This document shows, piece after piece, positions 28,241 through 35,588 of a DNA stretch of 64,000 nt (the stretch's first letter is position 1; the number at the start of each line of letters is the position of its first letter). Source of the stretch: Micromonospora foliorum. GTDB lineage: Bacteria; Actinomycetota; Actinomycetes; Mycobacteriales; Micromonosporaceae. The position numbers and the translations under genes were made by a program. The stretch spans positions 1-64,000 of the forward strand of contig NZ_JAKKFF010000045.1 in assembly GCF_022229015.1 (NCBI RefSeq), read 5' to 3'. Under the pieces are notes generated by a model. The model ran no database searches, was not told where the DNA came from, and saw nothing but the letters and a program-made list of their open reading frames with translations.

Positions 28241-28432
28241 GTGGCCTCGCCGGGTGAGGTGCACCGAGCCCGGATCTCCGCCGATGGAAGCGTGATCCCG
28301 GACTGGATGTCGTACCCCGGCGATACGGTCAGCATCTTCGACGCGAAGTCGGGAATGGACGGCCCGCCAGCGAGGTTGGTGACCGTGGGTTACGTGCGAG
28401 TCCGGCGGTCGCCCACCGATGCGATGGTTTGA
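28241..28432 (+). CDS. Small ORF directly upstream of the CBASS operon
   Basis: 63 codons beginning GTG with AGGGG 6 bases before it, ending 15 bases before the CD-NTase start. The product (WMSYPGDTVSIFDAK in the middle) has balanced composition, no membrane segment and no recognised domain. Its spacing suggests it is the first gene of the operon, but it could be chance. It does not end in a di-glycine, so it is not an obvious ubiquitin-like protein. Confidence 0.4.
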   Translation: MASPGEVHRARISADGSVIPDWMSYPGDTVSIFDAKSGMDGPPARLVTVGYVRVRRSPTDAMV

Positions 28433-28447
28433 CCGTATAGGAGAGAG

Positions 28448-29419
28448 ATGGGCGTAGACGAGGCGTTTGGCGAGTTCCAGAAGACCGTGGACGCCGAGCG
28501 GATGCAGGTGGTGTTGGCCCGCGCTCGGCGTGACACCTTCAAGGAGGCGTTCGAGGCCGAGAGTGACGTCGCGGAGGTGTTCGGGTCGGGTTCGCTGCGA
28601 CGCAGCACGCAGCTCAAGCCGATCCACGACGTGGACCTGGTGGTCGTGTACGTGGAGGACGACCACCCGGATTGGGGCCAGCCCGGCGACTCGGCCGAGG
28701 AGGCCCTGGACTATACGCGGGGGCGGGTCAACGCGTTGCTGGGGGCGACCAACGGCACCATCGACAAGTTGGTTCGGCTGGCCCGCTGGCGCAACCACGC
28801 GGTGAAGTGCTTCATCGACGACCCGGACGACCCGGAGGCATTCACCGTCGACACGATGCCGGCGCTTCGACAGGTCGACGGCACGCTGCTGATCCCGGAG
28901 GCGCTGTCGCAGACGTGGGTGACCGCGGACCCGGAGGACCTCATCCGGCGCGTGGCCAGCCATCAGGCGGATTGGGCGTACTTCCGGCCGATCGTGCGCG
29001 TCCTCAAGGACTGGCGACGATCCGTGAAGGTCGAGGGCAAGATCAAGTCACTGCTGATCGAGGTCCTAGCTCTCGAATGCCTGCCCCGCTCTGGGAGCCG
29101 GGCTGAGGCGTTGCGGGCCTTCTTCACGTCCGCCGCGGTGCGGGTGAACACGTCGATCGAGGACCCGGCGGGCCACTGCGGCCTGATCCAGCCCGACCTG
29201 GACAAGATCGGCCTGCGGACCGCGCTGGAGGAGGCGTCGGAGATCGCCACGCGCGCGTGCGAACATGCGGCGGCTGGCGACACGGACGACGCGCTCCGGG
29301 CCTGGCAGGAGATCTTCGGCGATGGCTTCCCGGCACCGTCGAAAAAAGAGGTCAGCCCGGTCGTGACCGGACCCGCGTTGATCGTTCCTCGGCCGATCAA
29401 GGACGCCCCGCAGGGCTGA
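28448..29419 (+). CDS. CD-NTase (cGAS/DncV-like nucleotidyltransferase) of a type II CBASS system
   Basis: A 323-residue enzyme expected to make a cyclic di- or trinucleotide alarm signal on phage infection. Active site: GSGSLRRST at 46-54, then Asp61 and Asp63 in HDVDLVVVY and a third Asp135 in FTVDTMPAL, the metal-binding triad of the DNA-polymerase-beta-like fold. The C-terminal helical part (RPIVRVLKDWRR, KSLLIEVLALECL) is typical of the OAS/CD-NTase core. The protein ends PIKDAPQG; a C-terminal Gly is what Cap2-type E1/E2 enzymes conjugate. AGGAG precedes the ATG by 4 bases and the next gene starts 3 bases after the stop. The product nucleotide cannot be read from sequence. Confidence 0.88.
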   Translation: MGVDEAFGEFQKTVDAERMQVVLARARRDTFKEAFEAESDVAEVFGSGSLRRSTQLKPIHDVDLVVVYVEDDHPDWGQPGDSAEEALDYTRGRVNALLGATNGTIDKLVRLARWRNHAVKCFIDDPDDPEAFTVDTMPALRQVDGTLLIPEALSQTWVTADPEDLIRRVASHQADWAYFRPIVRVLKDWRRSVKVEGKIKSLLIEVLALECLPRSGSRAEALRAFFTSAAVRVNTSIEDPAGHCGLIQPDLDKIGLRTALEEASEIATRACEHAAAGDTDDALRAWQEIFGDGFPAPSKKEVSPVVTGPALIVPRPIKDAPQG

Positions 29420-29422
29420 CCG

Positions 29423-29992
29423 ATGACATCTGACGATGGCGACGCGGTGACGTGGTGGCAGTGCGAGCCGCGTCGACTTGCCCGTGACAAGGCCGAGATC
29501 GGCGAATTGTTCCCCGGATTGCAGTGGGTTGACGGGGGCGCGGGCGGATGGGTTGGGCGGCTGCCTCGGTGGCCGTTCGACCGGCCGGAGCCCGCCGGCC
29601 TGCCGGTGCTGGTTGGCGAGGAGGGTCTGGAGGCCCTTCTCGTGTACGGGCACGCCTACCCGATGGTCGCGCCGTTGATCTATCCAGGAGATCCGAGACC
29701 GGGGATCGCCCAGCGCACGGACCACAAGTGGCACGTCAACGGCAACGGCAGCCTGTGTCTGCTGCAGGACGATGCCACCTGGAACGGCCACGGGTCCGTG
29801 CTGGACCTGCTGCTGAAAGCGGCTGGCTGGCGGGTGGAGTACGCGCTGATGAAGGCTGGTGTGATCGAGGCAATGACCTTGCACGGCATCGTCGACGACG
29901 CGCAGTCCGATCACCTGGTCGCGGTCGCGGCCAAGGCCATCAAGGCTTTCGGTGATCAACAGGCAGAGCGTGAACTGGATGTCGCCACGTGA
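29423..29992 (+). CDS. E2-like ubiquitin-conjugating fold protein (CBASS, separate from E1)
   Basis: A 189-residue prokaryotic E2. The segment GHAYPMVAPLIYPGDP (77-92) is the YP-P flap before the active site; HVNGNGSLCLL places the catalytic Cys at 112 with His104 nearby, followed by W-NG and a hydrophobic helix SVLDLLLKAAGW. It would accept the CD-NTase C-terminus from the E1 as a thioester and pass it to a target amine. In described type II CBASS this domain is usually fused in front of E1 as Cap2; here it stands alone. The start is 3 bases after the CD-NTase stop and its stop overlaps the E1 start (GTGA). Confidence 0.82.
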   Translation: MTSDDGDAVTWWQCEPRRLARDKAEIGELFPGLQWVDGGAGGWVGRLPRWPFDRPEPAGLPVLVGEEGLEALLVYGHAYPMVAPLIYPGDPRPGIAQRTDHKWHVNGNGSLCLLQDDATWNGHGSVLDLLLKAAGWRVEYALMKAGVIEAMTLHGIVDDAQSDHLVAVAAKAIKAFGDQQAERELDVAT

Positions 29993-31272
29993 ACCGGCTA
30001 CTGGTCATGGTCCCGCGCGAGGGCGTTGACCGACTGCGTGCCGCAGGCAGCCACGGAAGTGCGACCTTCAGGGTCTCCGACGCCGAGAACGTCGGCTTCC
30101 TGTGCGCGATCTCCGTGAAGGAGGGGCTGACCCTCCCCGTAGGAATGACGCCGCGAACGCATTTCCTGAACTCCGGCGAAGCTCGCCAAGGGGGCTTCTG
30201 GTACCGAGCCACAGCGGACCTCCACGTCCATGGGGTGGCCGCGGGACACCGCCAGAGCGCGCTGACCGTCGCGTACTTCGCCGAGCAAATACGCTCCGGG
30301 TTCAAGAACCCGGGCCGCAGCGACTACATCGCGTTGACGTATGCGCCCGACGTGGAAGCCGACTATCCCGGTGCTGGGATCATCGAGTTCGCGGCCTGGC
30401 GCGTTGCCGCCGACGGCGTTGAGCCCTTGGACGTGGCCTGCGAACCGCAGGTCGTCGGCCACGCGCAACTCGCCCCGCAGTGGCCGGTCGACAGCCTGGC
30501 TGCGGCAACGGTAACCGTGGTCGGGGCCGGCAGCATCGGCGGCGCTACGGTGCACGCCCTCGCTGATTACGGTGTAGGCCGGCTGGTGCTCGTCGACCCT
30601 GACCGCCTGCTCTGGCACAACCTCGTGCGTCACGTCAGCGGCCCGGCACAGGTCGGCAAGATGAAGGTCTTCGCCCTCCGTGACGACCTCGAACGAATGC
30701 GGCCCGGCACGAGCGTCGAGCCGCACGCCCTCGACGTCATCCGTGACGCCGACAAGGTCCGGCCGCTCCTGGCCCGCAGCGACCTCGTCGTGTGCACCGC
30801 CGATGGCGTTGCCCCGCGCCGGGTCGTCAGCCACTTAGGCCGCCGCGCCGGGCTGGACGCCGTACTCGCCTGCGTGCTGGAGGACGGCGGCATCGGCGAG
30901 ATCCTGCGACTACGGCCGTGGCCGGACCGGGGATGCCTGGTCTGCCAACGGCAGGCACTCTCCGACGCCGGAGCCATCGACCCCGAACCCGCCCTGGACG
31001 CCGGCTACGGCACCGGCACCCGCCACCGACCCATGACCGCAGTCGGGTCCGACCTTCACCTGGTCGGCCAACTCGCCGCCAAGGCCACCGTCGCTACGCT
31101 GCTGGAACGTGCGGGCCACCCGGACCAGCGGCTGCCCGGTGACCACGGGCTGCTCGCGCTCCGCCCGAAACCCGGCTGGCCGCCGCCGTTCGACCTGGCA
31201 CGCGCCGGAGAACTGCGCTGGCTGGACGCTCGCCCGCCTGTACCCGGTTGCCCGACCTGCGAGGAACCGTGA
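29989..31272 (+). CDS. E1-like (ThiF-fold) activating enzyme of the CBASS operon
   Basis: A 427-residue protein in two parts. Residues 1-165 form a non-ThiF domain (VGFLCAISVKEGLTLPVGM, FKNPGRSDYIALTYAPD) of unrecognised type. From 173 comes an adenylating ThiF/MoeB domain: glycine loop VVGAGSIGG (178-185), Asp203 in VLVDPDRLLWHNLVRH, and Lys in the usual place (VGKMK). GCLVC (315-319) and GCPTC near the end form a probable zinc site; Cys295 is one candidate thioester residue, not proven. It would adenylate the CD-NTase C-terminal Gly and hand it to the E2. The start overlaps the E2 stop by 4 bases and its own stop overlaps the JAB start the same way. Confidence 0.82.
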   Translation: MNRLLVMVPREGVDRLRAAGSHGSATFRVSDAENVGFLCAISVKEGLTLPVGMTPRTHFLNSGEARQGGFWYRATADLHVHGVAAGHRQSALTVAYFAEQIRSGFKNPGRSDYIALTYAPDVEADYPGAGIIEFAAWRVAADGVEPLDVACEPQVVGHAQLAPQWPVDSLAAATVTVVGAGSIGGATVHALADYGVGRLVLVDPDRLLWHNLVRHVSGPAQVGKMKVFALRDDLERMRPGTSVEPHALDVIRDADKVRPLLARSDLVVCTADGVAPRRVVSHLGRRAGLDAVLACVLEDGGIGEILRLRPWPDRGCLVCQRQALSDAGAIDPEPALDAGYGTGTRHRPMTAVGSDLHLVGQLAAKATVATLLERAGHPDQRLPGDHGLLALRPKPGWPPPFDLARAGELRWLDARPPVPGCPTCEEP

Positions 31273-31781
31273 CCGTCGAGTCGCCGGTCCAGCGCGTCCA
31301 TCTCACGCCTGCCGCCCACACCGTCTTCAGCCGAGAATGCGGTCGCTCCCTGGACGGCAACGAGACCGGAGGCATCCTGCTCGGCCACCTCCACGAGGGC
31401 GTGGCGGAAGTCCGGGTCGCCGGCGATCCCGGGCCGACGGCAGTACGGCAGCCCGACTTCTTCCTCCGCGATCTAGGACACGCTCGGCAGCTCGCTCACG
31501 ACGCCTTCACCCGGGACGGCAGCATCTGGATCGGCGAATGGCACACCCACCTCGCCGCAGCCCCAGTCCCCAGCGAACGCGATCTCGCCACGTACGCACG
31601 GCTGCTCGCCGACCCCGATCTCGGCTTCGAGGCCATCGTTTCGATCATCGCCGTCGCGAACCCAGGGTGGGATCGGCCGGCGGCGTACGCCTGGACCTGC
31701 TTCGGCGACCAAGCGGTCGCCGTCCCCCTGATCCTTTCCACCGACGAATACTGCCCAACCGCAACGGAGGAACACCGATGA
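31269..31781 (+). CDS. JAB/JAMM isopeptidase (Cap3-like) of the CBASS operon
   Basis: A 170-residue zinc metalloprotease fold. The JAMM motif is complete: Glu32 in GNETGGILLG, then His92-x-His94 in EWHTHL, eight bases' worth of residues later Ser102 and Asp105 in PSERDLATY. Homologous Cap3 enzymes cleave CD-NTase conjugates and limit signalling. The GTG start overlaps the E1 stop (GTGA) and has GAGGAAC just upstream. Its stop overlaps the next start (ATGA), showing tight translational coupling. The protein consists of the JAB domain only, with no extra domain. Confidence 0.88.
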   Translation: MTVESPVQRVHLTPAAHTVFSRECGRSLDGNETGGILLGHLHEGVAEVRVAGDPGPTAVRQPDFFLRDLGHARQLAHDAFTRDGSIWIGEWHTHLAAAPVPSERDLATYARLLADPDLGFEAIVSIIAVANPGWDRPAAYAWTCFGDQAVAVPLILSTDEYCPTATEEHR

Positions 31782-33256
31782 ACGGGCCACGTCCTGCCGC
31801 TGGCTCGCGGTCCCGGGTCGGAAACTTGCGATCCGGGTTCCACTACCAGGACCTCATCGCGTGGTCGGCGGCGATGCGCGTCATCCAGCCCCGCAGCCCG
31901 TACAGCCAACTGGAGATCGAATCCAATGGTGCCGGCAACGTGGACGACGTCATCCTCCGCGCCAACGCCGACCGGCACCGGTACGCGCAGGTGAAGTGGG
32001 CAGCCCAGACTGCCGACCTCATCAACGACGCCTACCTGACCGTCCCGCCGAGCAAGACGGGCAAGGCGCTGCTGACCAAGTTCCACGCGAGTTGGAAACT
32101 GTTGCGCCACCGTGACGACGCCCCGCCGATCATGGAACTGACCACCAACCGGGCGCTCGACCCTGCTGACCCGCTGCTGAGCCTCGTCGACGGGCGCACC
32201 GACTGCCTCAACCCGTTAGCCCGCCTCGCAGATCCCGCCTCCGACGCGGGCCGCCGCATCGACGACTGGGCGAAACTTCTGAAGTGCGACCGCGACGAGG
32301 TTCTCGCCATGCTCGACGCTCTCTTCTTCAAGGTTGGCCTGACCGTGAGCAGCGAGGAAGACCGGGCACGGACCCTCATGCTCGCCAACGGTCTGCTCTC
32401 CGACAAGGACGCCCTTGACCGCGGAGTCGGCCTCGTCGCCGAATGGGTACGCGAAGGCAGGAGAGTCCTCAGCCCCGAGGACATCCGCACGGAGATGGAG
32501 CGAGTGAGTCTGCACGCCGACGATCCCCGCGCCGTACTCCTCGTGCAGGCGATCAAACACGACCCGCATCCGGATGACGCCACCGTCGTCCTCGACTGGG
32601 TCGATCTGTACGAGGGCGACACAGCACCCCTGCGACGCCGACCCCGTGATCCGGCGGACTGGGCGACCATGAGCGACGAGATCGACCAAGCCGTCGAGAC
32701 CATCGCTCTGCAGGGCCCCAAGGACATCGTGCTGCGCGGCTACATGCGTCAGGCGACCTTTTTCACCGTCGGGGCCCGCTTCGCCCAAGTCACCGGCACC
32801 ACCATCACCTACCTACAGAACGGTGCCGCCTGGGCCTCGAACGCCAAGCACGTTCCGGTCCTCGCGCCCAGCAACATCACCACCACCATCGGCGCGGGCA
32901 AGGACCTTGCCGTGGCCATCGGCATGAGCGCCGACCCGACCACCGCGGTGACCCGCTACATCACCGACGCGAACCTCCCGATCGGCAGAATCCTCACGCT
33001 CCTGCCCGCCGACGGTGCCCACGACCAATCCGTCGCCGGCCCCGGCGAGGCCGTCTCCTATGCCCAAGCCCTGCGTAGCGCCATCCGGCAAGAACTCGAA
33101 CGCGACCCTGCCACCCGCGTTCACCTCTTCCTCGCCGGACCAGGCGGCCTCGCATTGCTGCTCGGGCACCGCTGGAACAGGGTTGCCCCGACAGCCGTCT
33201 ATGAAGATCTGGGCGCCGGCCACGGCTACGTTCCTGCGTTCGAGGTTGATGCTTAA
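31778..33256 (+). CDS. Cap4-like CBASS effector: nuclease domain plus SAVED sensor
   Basis: A 492-residue effector. The N-terminal part (about 15-230) begins GFHYQDLIAWSAAMRV and contains NVDDVIL (Asp56/57) and YAQVKWA (Q71-V-K73), the PD-(D/E)XK-type signature of DUF4297-like dsDNA endonucleases. The C-terminal part (about 300-490) has the SAVED layout: ATFFTVGARFAQVTGTTI, LAVAIGMSADPTTAV, VHLFLAGPGGLALLLGHRW and VYEDLGAGHGYVPAFEV. Cap4 proteins bind cyclic oligonucleotides through SAVED, oligomerise and cut DNA indiscriminately. The ATG overlaps the JAB stop and has GGAGG upstream. Last gene of the operon. Confidence 0.86.
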   Translation: MNGPRPAAGSRSRVGNLRSGFHYQDLIAWSAAMRVIQPRSPYSQLEIESNGAGNVDDVILRANADRHRYAQVKWAAQTADLINDAYLTVPPSKTGKALLTKFHASWKLLRHRDDAPPIMELTTNRALDPADPLLSLVDGRTDCLNPLARLADPASDAGRRIDDWAKLLKCDRDEVLAMLDALFFKVGLTVSSEEDRARTLMLANGLLSDKDALDRGVGLVAEWVREGRRVLSPEDIRTEMERVSLHADDPRAVLLVQAIKHDPHPDDATVVLDWVDLYEGDTAPLRRRPRDPADWATMSDEIDQAVETIALQGPKDIVLRGYMRQATFFTVGARFAQVTGTTITYLQNGAAWASNAKHVPVLAPSNITTTIGAGKDLAVAIGMSADPTTAVTRYITDANLPIGRILTLLPADGAHDQSVAGPGEAVSYAQALRSAIRQELERDPATRVHLFLAGPGGLALLLGHRWNRVAPTAVYEDLGAGHGYVPAFEVDA

Positions 33257-33301
33257 CTGGCGGTCGGCGGTGTCGGCTTCGCCCTGTCCTTCGCAGGCAG
33301 C

Positions 33302-33400
33302 AACACCTACGACGCCGACAGCAACCGGCTCCTACGCCGCGACGCCACCGGCCGCACCCTCTACCTGCCCGGCGTGGAGGTCCGCTGGAACGGCGCAGCC
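33302..33400 (+). pseudogene. Short RHS-repeat remnant after the CBASS operon
   Basis: Reads NTYDADSNRLLRRDATGRTL and then YLPGVEVRWNG. It aligns with the RHS toxin of this window (NIYDTDGVRLIRKDTTG, then YLPGQEIRF) near base 20,500. About 33 codons remain; the frame continues unrelated to 33562. It is not a gene but a scar of a second RHS locus. Confidence 0.7.
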
Positions 33401-34229
33401 CCTACCGCAACTCGCCGCGTACGCCGGGCTGCAGAACTTACGACCGACCCCCGACACCAGCGAGCGTGCCGTGCGGCGGGGCTCGACCCGGGTGAACCGA
33501 CCCGCGACACGGCTCATCAGGCCCTCGAACATCGCTGCCATCGTTCCGCATCTACGCTGTGACCTGCGGCCGCCGTTTGGTCATTCGTTGTCTTCACAGA
33601 CCCGATGATCTTCGGTGGCCACGCTCGTGCCTAAATCGGCAAGATCACGTTCACAGCCGGAGCGTGTGGGCTCCGCCCGAAGGGGAGAGTTCTGATGAGC
33701 CGCTATTCCATGGACGAGCGCGAGTGAGCAACTGGCCTACCCGATCACCAACGGATCGGCCGGTCTCAACTTTCCTGAAGTGCACGTGTGGCCCTCGCCC
33801 AATGTGATCGCAGCCCTGCGCGGTGCTCGAGACGCTCTTGAGCTGTGCCGGGCCGGGTTGCCCGCTACGCCGTGAGTCGGGATAGCGGATGTCGGCCATG
33901 GGAAATTCGCGGCAACACACTCTTTTCGGCTATGCGCGCGCACCGCGTCGAGTCGTGGAGGCGCGTCTGGCTGAGAGGGCTCGTGATAAAGACGGGTCCC
34001 GAACGCCTGCCTCGGGACCCGTCAAGGTGGGCTGATCTTCAGCTGAGCGGATGGCGCCGATAAGGCGTATCCCACGTCGGGCATCGGTCCGTGGCGGTCC
34101 ACCGACACGAACTCCTTGCCCGGGGTAGGCGAGTCGCGACGGGCGGGCGCACGCTGTTTCCTGGTGACGGCACGTCCCCGATGGTGGGGGAGCGGGGCGC
34201 GGTGGGACCCAGCACTGTCATGTATGCCG
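33401..34229. other. Island right margin without a confident gene
   Basis: Only short, compositionally biased frames. No domain, RNA gene or terminator was recognised after the RHS scar. Confidence 0.35.
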
Positions 34230-34377
34230 GCCCCCCGTTTACCCCCCGAAAACCCCCGTCTGCCGTTGACAATCAGTGACAAGAAGCGGCCAGCGTTTGA
34301 TCGTGTCTGTGCAGCTCAACGCCTATTTTTGACAATCAATGACAAGCTCGATTTCGTTACGGGTGGTAACAAGGGGT
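34230..34377. repeat. Right copy of the ~150-bp direct repeat, running into a tRNA 3' end
   Basis: Same order of motifs as the left copy: ccccccgtttaccccccgaa, ttgacaatcagtgacaagaag, tctgtgcagctcaacgcct, then TGGTAACAAGGGGT. The last 8 bases (CAAGGGGT) are also part of the tRNA remnant that follows, as expected of an attachment site. Confidence 0.75.
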
Positions 34378-34403
34378 CGTCGGTTCGAATCCGGCCGTCC
34401 CGA
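34370..34403 (+). tRNA. 3' remnant of a proline tRNA (attachment-site half)
   Basis: Contains a T-arm (GTCGG-TTCGAAT-CCGGC, all five pairs allowed with one G-U) followed by the acceptor strand CGTCCCG and discriminator A, and preceded by the 3' strand of an anticodon stem (CAAG). The complementary 5' acceptor CGGGACG is absent nearby, so this is not a full gene. The sequence matches what I recall of actinobacterial tRNA-Pro 3' halves; that identity needs tRNAscan. Confidence 0.6.
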
Positions 34404-34411
34404 CACGCAAG

Positions 34412-34443
34412 AGCCCTGACCAGCGGAAACGCTGGTCAGGGCT
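34412..34443 (+). terminator. 14-bp hairpin with GAAA loop after the tRNA remnant
   Basis: agccctgaccagcg and cgctggtcagggct pair perfectly around gaaa. Its position 9 bases after the tRNA 3' end fits the original tRNA terminator. Confidence 0.8.
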
Positions 34444-34705
34444 TGGAGTTTGTCTATGGGGTTTTGAACCGCCCCGAAACCTCATTTACGGGGGTCGGCA
34501 ACCACGTTTGTCATCCATGCGCTGCAGTTCATGGCTTGTCACGCTCACGCCCGTACCGTGCAGGTCCGTGCCGGGAACCCTGTCCCCTGTGCACCACTGA
34601 GCGGCCCTGCCGCAGCTCTACGCCGCAGCTGCAGGTGAGAATCCGACGATCGTTCAGCCCTCAACTTCATCGCCGCATTCGGGCAATTGAGCGATGCTGC
34701 CAGCG

Positions 34706-34840
34706 TCAGCGCCCGGTGGGCACGATGTTTGAGGAACGGCCGCTCTGCTCGTCGCGCTTCAGGCGCTTCGCAGTCTGCTTCTCCTTGATCGTCTTACCCT
34801 TCTTCTTGACGTTCGCCTTGGTCGTCGAGTCCTTGGACAT
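34706..34840 (-). CDS. 44-residue lysine-rich miniprotein
   Basis: ATG with AGGAGG 8 bases upstream. The product is MSKDSTTKANVKKKGKTIKE followed by a further Lys/Arg helix (KQTAKRLKRDEQSG) and an SSNIVPTGR end. It is highly basic with no hydrophobic core, and looks like a nucleic-acid- or ribosome-associated peptide. The strong ribosome site and non-random composition support a real gene, although it is very short. Confidence 0.6.
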   Translation of the reverse strand: MSKDSTTKANVKKKGKTIKEKQTAKRLKRDEQSGRSSNIVPTGR

Positions 34841-35073
34841 GATCGAACCTCCTGGAGCAGGTCGGTGAACGTGCAGCGTGTTACTCGCCTGATCGCGGCC
34901 TGCAGGTGACGGATGACCCGCGCGGCGTGCGCGGGATCTTCACTGCACGCCAACTCTACGCTGTTCCAGCTCTTGCCGATGTTTGGAAGTGCATCGCCGG
35001 CGGTGGGGCAATGGTTCGTGTCGCTCACCGACTCGTACCCCCCATGCCGGCGGTACGGTCCGCGCAGGGATCG

Positions 35074-35196
35074 AGCACACCCCTGTCCAGGGTGAAATGC
35101 TTCAAGATCATGCGCGACGACCGCAGCGCCGCCCGGACATTGGCCAACGCCGCTTCCGGAATCGCCAACCTCCACAGCGTCATCCTCGCCGACTGA
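35074..35196 (+). pseudogene. C-terminal remnant of an IS5-like (DDE_Tnp_4-type) transposase
   Basis: The end FKIMRDDRSAARTLANAASG plus IANLHSVILAD resembles the common ending WRILRDYRRAAHTLADTASG-IAHLHNL of these transposases. Only about 40 residues remain, and the catalytic core is gone. Confidence 0.5.
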
Positions 35197-35280
35197 CCGC
35201 CGAGCCGGAATCGGGGACGTTGGGGACGGCGTATCGTCAGGGCTCGCGGGTGTCGAGGTGTGCCGAGGTGGCGGTGGGAC

Positions 35281-35574
35281 GTGACGACGCAATTGCGGAT
35301 CTACACCGTCCGGCCGGGGCGGCTCGACGCGTGGGTGGCGGCTTGGCGGACGCTCGTCGTGCCACTGCGCCGGCGCTTCGGCTTCGAGATCTCGGGGTCC
35401 TGGGTCGATGTCGAGCGTCAGCAGCACATCTGGCTCGTGTCGCACCCCGGTCCGCAGTCGTTCGAGGAGGCCAACGTCGATTACTGGCGCTCGCCGGAGC
35501 GTGTCGCGATGGGCCTGGACCCCCAGGATTACCTGCTGAGCGAGGAGATCCGCACGGTCGACCCGGTGCTGTGA
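35281..35574 (+). CDS. NIPSNAP family protein
   Basis: A 97-residue single NIPSNAP/ferredoxin-like alpha+beta barrel domain: QLRIYTVRPGRLDAWVAAW, FGFEISGSWVDVERQQHIWL, then VDYWRSPERVAMG. Members are small dimeric proteins of unclear, possibly monooxygenase-like, role. The GTG start follows a G-rich stretch. It converges with the class IV aminotransferase gene, which ends 14 bases away. Confidence 0.8.
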   Translation: MTTQLRIYTVRPGRLDAWVAAWRTLVVPLRRRFGFEISGSWVDVERQQHIWLVSHPGPQSFEEANVDYWRSPERVAMGLDPQDYLLSEEIRTVDPVL

Positions 35575-35588
35575 CGGCGGGCGGCCCG

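Noticed and set aside
28241-28432. Ubiquitin-like protein (BilA-type) in the CBASS operon
   Set aside because: The product is only 63 residues, does not end in Gly, and shows no beta-grasp pattern by eye.
34300-34403. Complete tRNA-Pro gene at the right repeat
   Set aside because: Only the 3' half is present. The matching 5' acceptor and D-arm are absent in the preceding 100 bases.
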